Below are positions 61,481-64,000 of a stretch of DNA of 64,000 bases, piece after piece. The notes under the pieces were generated by a model. The model did not search any database, was not told the origin of the DNA, and saw nothing but the letters and a program-made list of their open reading frames with translations. The position numbers and the translations under genes are program-made. Origin of the DNA: Crocodylus rhombifer (lineage: Eukaryota; Chordata; Crocodylia; Crocodylidae); NCBI GenBank assembly GCA_038503035.1, contig JAVSML010019067.1, positions 5,523-69,522 on the forward strand, written 5' to 3'. Every line of letters begins with the position of its first letter. The first letter of the stretch is position 1.

Positions 61481-62447
61481 TAGGGGGGAGGGCGTCCGGA
61501 TCGGATCCGGGGGAATCATGCCAATCAAATCTGGATTGGATCCGGGGGGCGAAGGTAATCCGGATTGGGTCCCAGGGGGTCGGTTGGGTGCATGGGGGGG
61601 CGTTAATGCGGATTGGATCCTGGGGGGTAGTGCAGATGGGGTCTCGGGGGGTTCAGTCGGGTGTATGGGGTTGATCCGGATGGGCAAGGTCCGGCTGGCG
61701 CTGACCCTGCTTGTGCCCTGGCCCGCAGGGAAGGAGAAGGAGCCTCTGGAGAAGCTGTACCAGGTGGGCTCGCTGCTGGGCAGCGGAGGTTTCGGCTCTG
61801 TCTACTCGGGCACCCGCCTGTCCGACAGCGCCCCGGTGAGTGCTCCCCGCCTGCGCCCCCCTCCGCGCCTCCCGCTTGCCCCCGGCCGGCTCTGTCTGAC
61901 GCGTGGCTGTGTTTGGGTTGCAGGTTGCCATCAAGCACGTGGCCCGGGACCGCATCTCGGACTGGGGAGAGCTGGTAAGTGGGGGAGACAAGGGCGCCCA
62001 GCACCCCGGTGCGGCCTGGCACGGCGCCGGCCGCCGAGCCCTCCCGCCCGTGCTGACGAGCTCTCTGCTCTCTGTGCTAGCCCGGCGGCACCCGCGTGCC
62101 CATGGAAATCCTGCTGCTGAAGAAGGTGGGCTCCGGCTTCCGCGGCGTGATCCGGCTCCTGGACTGGTTCGAGAGGCCGGACAGCTTCGTCTTGGTGCTG
62201 GAGCGGCCCGACCCCGTGCAGGATCTGTTCGACTTCATCACGGAGCGGGGGGCCCTGGCCGAGGAGCTGGCCCGCAGCTTCTTCCGCCAGGTCCTGGAGG
62301 CCGTCCGGCACTGTCACAGCTGCGGGGTCCTGCACCGGGATATCAAGGACGAGAATATCCTCATTGACCTGAACAGCGGAGAACTGAAGCTGATCGATTT
62401 TGGGTCCGGAGCCTTGCTCAAGGACACAGTGTACACTGATTTCGACG
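61329..62447 (+). CDS. PIM1: PIM1 proto-oncogene serine/threonine kinase, exons 1-4 (3' part outside window)
   Basis: Spliced coding exons are 61329-61410, 61729-61835, 61924-61974 and 62081-62447, giving 607 coding bases (202 codons plus one base). All introns are GT/AG, and splice phases (1, 0, 0, 1) give one uninterrupted frame. The protein starts [12 protein letters not shown]. The Gly-rich loop [12 protein letters not shown] is at about residues 44-55, the ATP-binding Lys at 67 (VAIKHV), the alpha-C Glu at about 89, the hinge ERPDPVQD at about 121-128, the catalytic loop HRDIKDEN at about 165-172 and DFG at 186-188. The sequence ends at DTVYTDFDG. The proline-containing hinge is a PIM-family trait. 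The N-terminus and GKEKEPLE distinguish PIM1 from PIM3. PIM kinases are constitutively active, short-lived Ser/Thr kinases downstream of JAK/STAT that promote survival and growth. The start ATG is chosen by homology and is the first ATG after about 61100. The activation loop after DFDG, the C-lobe and the stop codon are missing only because the window ends. Confidence 0.98.
61567..61670 (+). other. Two canonical G-quadruplex motifs in PIM1 intron 1
   Basis: At 61567-61600 four G-runs (3, 5, 3 and 7 Gs) are separated by loops of 5, 6 and 5 bases. At 61638-61670 another four runs (4, 6, 3, 4) are separated by loops of 4, 7 and 5. Both fit the G3+N1-7 rule on the coding strand, so the nascent RNA would also be G-rich. 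They sit within a degenerate tandem array of GGATYGGRTCC units spanning about 61497-61690. Confidence 0.7.
61729..61835 (+). CDS. PIM1: PIM1 coding exon 2
   Basis: The acceptor is cccgcag/gg and the donor is ccg/gtgag. The exon encodes [14 protein letters not shown], then the glycine-rich nucleotide-binding loop, ending at LSDSAP. Its 107 bases return the frame to phase 0. Confidence 0.96.
61924..61974 (+). CDS. PIM1: PIM1 coding exon 3 (51-nt micro-exon)
   Basis: The exon is exactly 17 codons, [17 protein letters not shown], flanked by ttgcag and gtaagt. It carries the catalytic lysine (residue 67). A 51-nt third exon is the known PIM1 gene structure, and this supports orthology. The introns on either side are very short (88 and 106 nt). 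Confidence 0.97.
62081..62447 (+). CDS. PIM1: PIM1 coding exon 4 (core of kinase domain)
   Basis: The acceptor is gtgctag and the donor is gacg/gtgagc. The 367 bases encode [15 protein letters not shown], the hinge, the alphaD-alphaE region ([19 protein letters not shown]), the HRD catalytic loop and the DFG motif. The exon stops at phase 1 inside the Gly codon of TDFDG, as in mammals. Intron 4 starts at 62448 and does not end within the window. I found no sequence for TRVYSPPEW (start of exon 5) before 64000. Confidence 0.97.
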
Positions 62448-64000
62448 GTGAGCCACTCTTTCCATCCCCCTCATGTTTTACCTGCGTAGAGAGGAAGCTG
62501 GGGAAATTCCTCTTAGAAATGTGTTGTTCCCTCCCCCTGCCTAGTCAGTAATTTCCCAGCCGGGGAATGAGCTCGCTCTCTCCGTGCTGGCATGGTTATC
62601 GGCTAAATCTATTTTGCTGGAAGCGTCGCCTCTCCGAGACCTCTCGGGCTCGTCTCCCTGCCCTGTCCCCACATAACATTTCTCGCTAGGGTGTCATGCC
62701 AGACATCGGTGGCAGCTGCCTGTCACAGGGGCTGCGTCTCCTTGGGCAACATGGCAGAGATCAGGCTGAACTCGCTGGCAGGCTGCTGCCTCTGTGAGCC
62801 CTGAGGATGGAGAAAGTTGAAGTCTGGGACTCGGTTTGATCCTGATGGACCCATTTCCCACCCCCCACCCCTGGGTCCATCTCTCCTGTAGCGTAGGTTG
62901 GGGAAAGATTGAGTGAAAGCCTGTCTGCCGATTCAGAGCTTAACCTCATCTGGCAGCTAGAAAGCGAGGGAGTGGATATTGTTTTTCCTCTCCCAGGCTT
63001 GAGAGAGAGAGAAAGGGCTCTCGTGCTGTTTCCTTCCAGTGATGGATGGCCTTCAATATGGGGAGGGGGTGCGACGAGGAGAAGGAAGCTGCTGCCTCCG
63101 CCATCTCGCTAAATTATTCATTTTGCTGGAAAGTTGCTTTTTGTCGGGGATGAATGTTGTGAAATTGGAGCTGAGGGAGATCTGCTTACAGCCAGCTCCC
63201 TTTCTGCCGGAGAAAGGCACCCAGGCCTTTGCCCTATTCGTATCGGGGGGGGGGGGGGAAGTGTGGCTTATGGGGAAAAGCATTTGACCTTTGAGCTTGG
63301 GCTCGGGCTTGCCTGGTGGGTGACGTAGGAAATTATTCCCCCATGTATTCCGGCTTCTTTGCGGAGGGCGGTTGATCTGCAAAACCCCCGCGTGTTGCCT
63401 GGGGTTTGTTTTGCTTCTGCCTCTTCAAATGGCTTGGCCTGCGCTGCATTTTTTGTTTTTAATGTAACGGTTAATGACCAGGGCTGGGTTCTTCCTCCCG
63501 CGGAATTTCTCGAGCTGGTGATGCCCCCTGGCGGGGCACCGGGGATCTTTTTACAACCGAAAGTTTGTAAACAAGAGTCACATGGCCAGAAACCAGACTA
63601 GCAGCTCTGACCTCAGTCTCCTCTTCCTGCCAGAAGGGAAGAGATCAGATGCAACAAAAGGCGAAGGGTGTAAGCCTCTGCAGCAGCAAAGCAGGCTGGA
63701 ACTCGAGCCCAGCTCTAATTATCACATGCACGACTATGCAAACTGCTCGCCTGCCCAGGCGAAACTGCTCCCTTGATGTTGAACAACAAACGTTACTTCA
63801 TCACTTAGGAGTGGGCTGGCCTCACGTGTGGCTGACTGTATTCCCTTTTTTGGGATAGGCTGCAATAAAGTCTGGCAGGCCTCCTCCGCTCTGGGATGTA
63901 AATGATATTGCCATGTTTGTCCAGCAGAGCCTTTTATGGAGAACTGATTAAAAGGTTGCCTGGATCCCTTTTTTGATGCAGTAGATGAGGTCTCAGCCCT
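62448..64000 (+). other. PIM1: PIM1 intron 4 (incomplete)
   Basis: The donor is gtgagcc at 62448 and no exon-5 coding sequence follows, so at least 1.55 kb is intronic. The stretch holds a run of 14 Gs (63245-63258) and a forkhead-type gtaaacaa at about 63567. No other coding signal is seen. Confidence 0.85.
63245..63258 (+). repeat. Poly-G tract (14 G) in PIM1 intron 4
   Basis: Fourteen consecutive Gs. The length is prone to sequencing error. Confidence 0.9.

Noticed and set aside
60878..61674. Long frames on both strands across the PIM1 5' region
   Set aside because: GC-rich shadows of the CpG island and PIM1 exon 1. None matches a known protein, and the PIM1 frame explains the coding signal.
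61329..62447. PIM3 or PIM2 instead of PIM1
   Set aside because: N-terminus [12 protein letters not shown], the GKEKEPLE segment and the ISDWGEL exon match PIM1. PIM3 has a different N-terminal segment and VTEWGSL at that position.

Overview
This is vertebrate genomic DNA. It contains one recognisable protein-coding gene, the 5' half of the serine/threonine kinase gene PIM1, at the right edge on the + strand. Four coding exons (61329-61410, 61729-61835, 61924-61974, 62081-62447) encode residues 1 to about 203 of a roughly 313-residue kinase. Exons 5 and 6 lie beyond position 64000. The exons are joined by canonical GT/AG introns, and the gene starts in a CpG island at about 60.94-61.48 kb.

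The repeats point to a non-mammalian amniote, most likely a crocodilian or turtle. The LINEs are CR1 elements with the typical (ATCTATGA)-like 3' tails. There are many old MIR/CORE-SINE-like elements, palindromic 'TGTAAATCAG' repeats and small hAT/Tigger-like DNA transposons. No L1 or Alu is seen. The organism call is an inference from these families, not a match to a known genome.

Layout. 0-14.6 kb: non-coding, with scattered SINE remnants, a pair of adjacent perfect hairpins (6.44-6.51 kb), and a TATA box in front of a short interrupted ORF (0.52-0.75 kb). 12.9-13.3 kb is a 400-N assembly gap. 14.68-15.60 kb: three CR1 3' ends in mixed orientation. 15.6-24.8 kb: non-coding, with one weak exon-like segment at 18.86 kb. 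24.78-26.06 kb: a + strand CR1 ORF2 fragment (endonuclease to reverse transcriptase) meeting a - strand CR1 3' end. 26-44 kb: non-coding, with a 10-N gap inside a sequence that recurs about 740 bp downstream (likely assembly error) and a 40-bp minisatellite at 29.7 kb. 44-61 kb: a run of DNA-transposon remnants (two hAT-like, one Tigger-like, one foldback MITE), a 50-bp minisatellite at 50.3 kb, and a 34-bp tandem repeat directly upstream of the CpG island. 61.3-64 kb: PIM1.

No tRNA, rRNA or CRISPR array is seen, and no second intact gene. The roughly 60 kb upstream of PIM1 behaves as an intergenic, possibly regulatory, desert. In mammals PIM1 is likewise preceded by a long intergenic stretch. 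The most interesting features are around PIM1 itself: two canonical G-quadruplex motifs in a repeated intron 1, an in-frame open 5' leader compatible with a long Pim-1 isoform, and a foldback MITE plus minisatellite placed in the proximal promoter.
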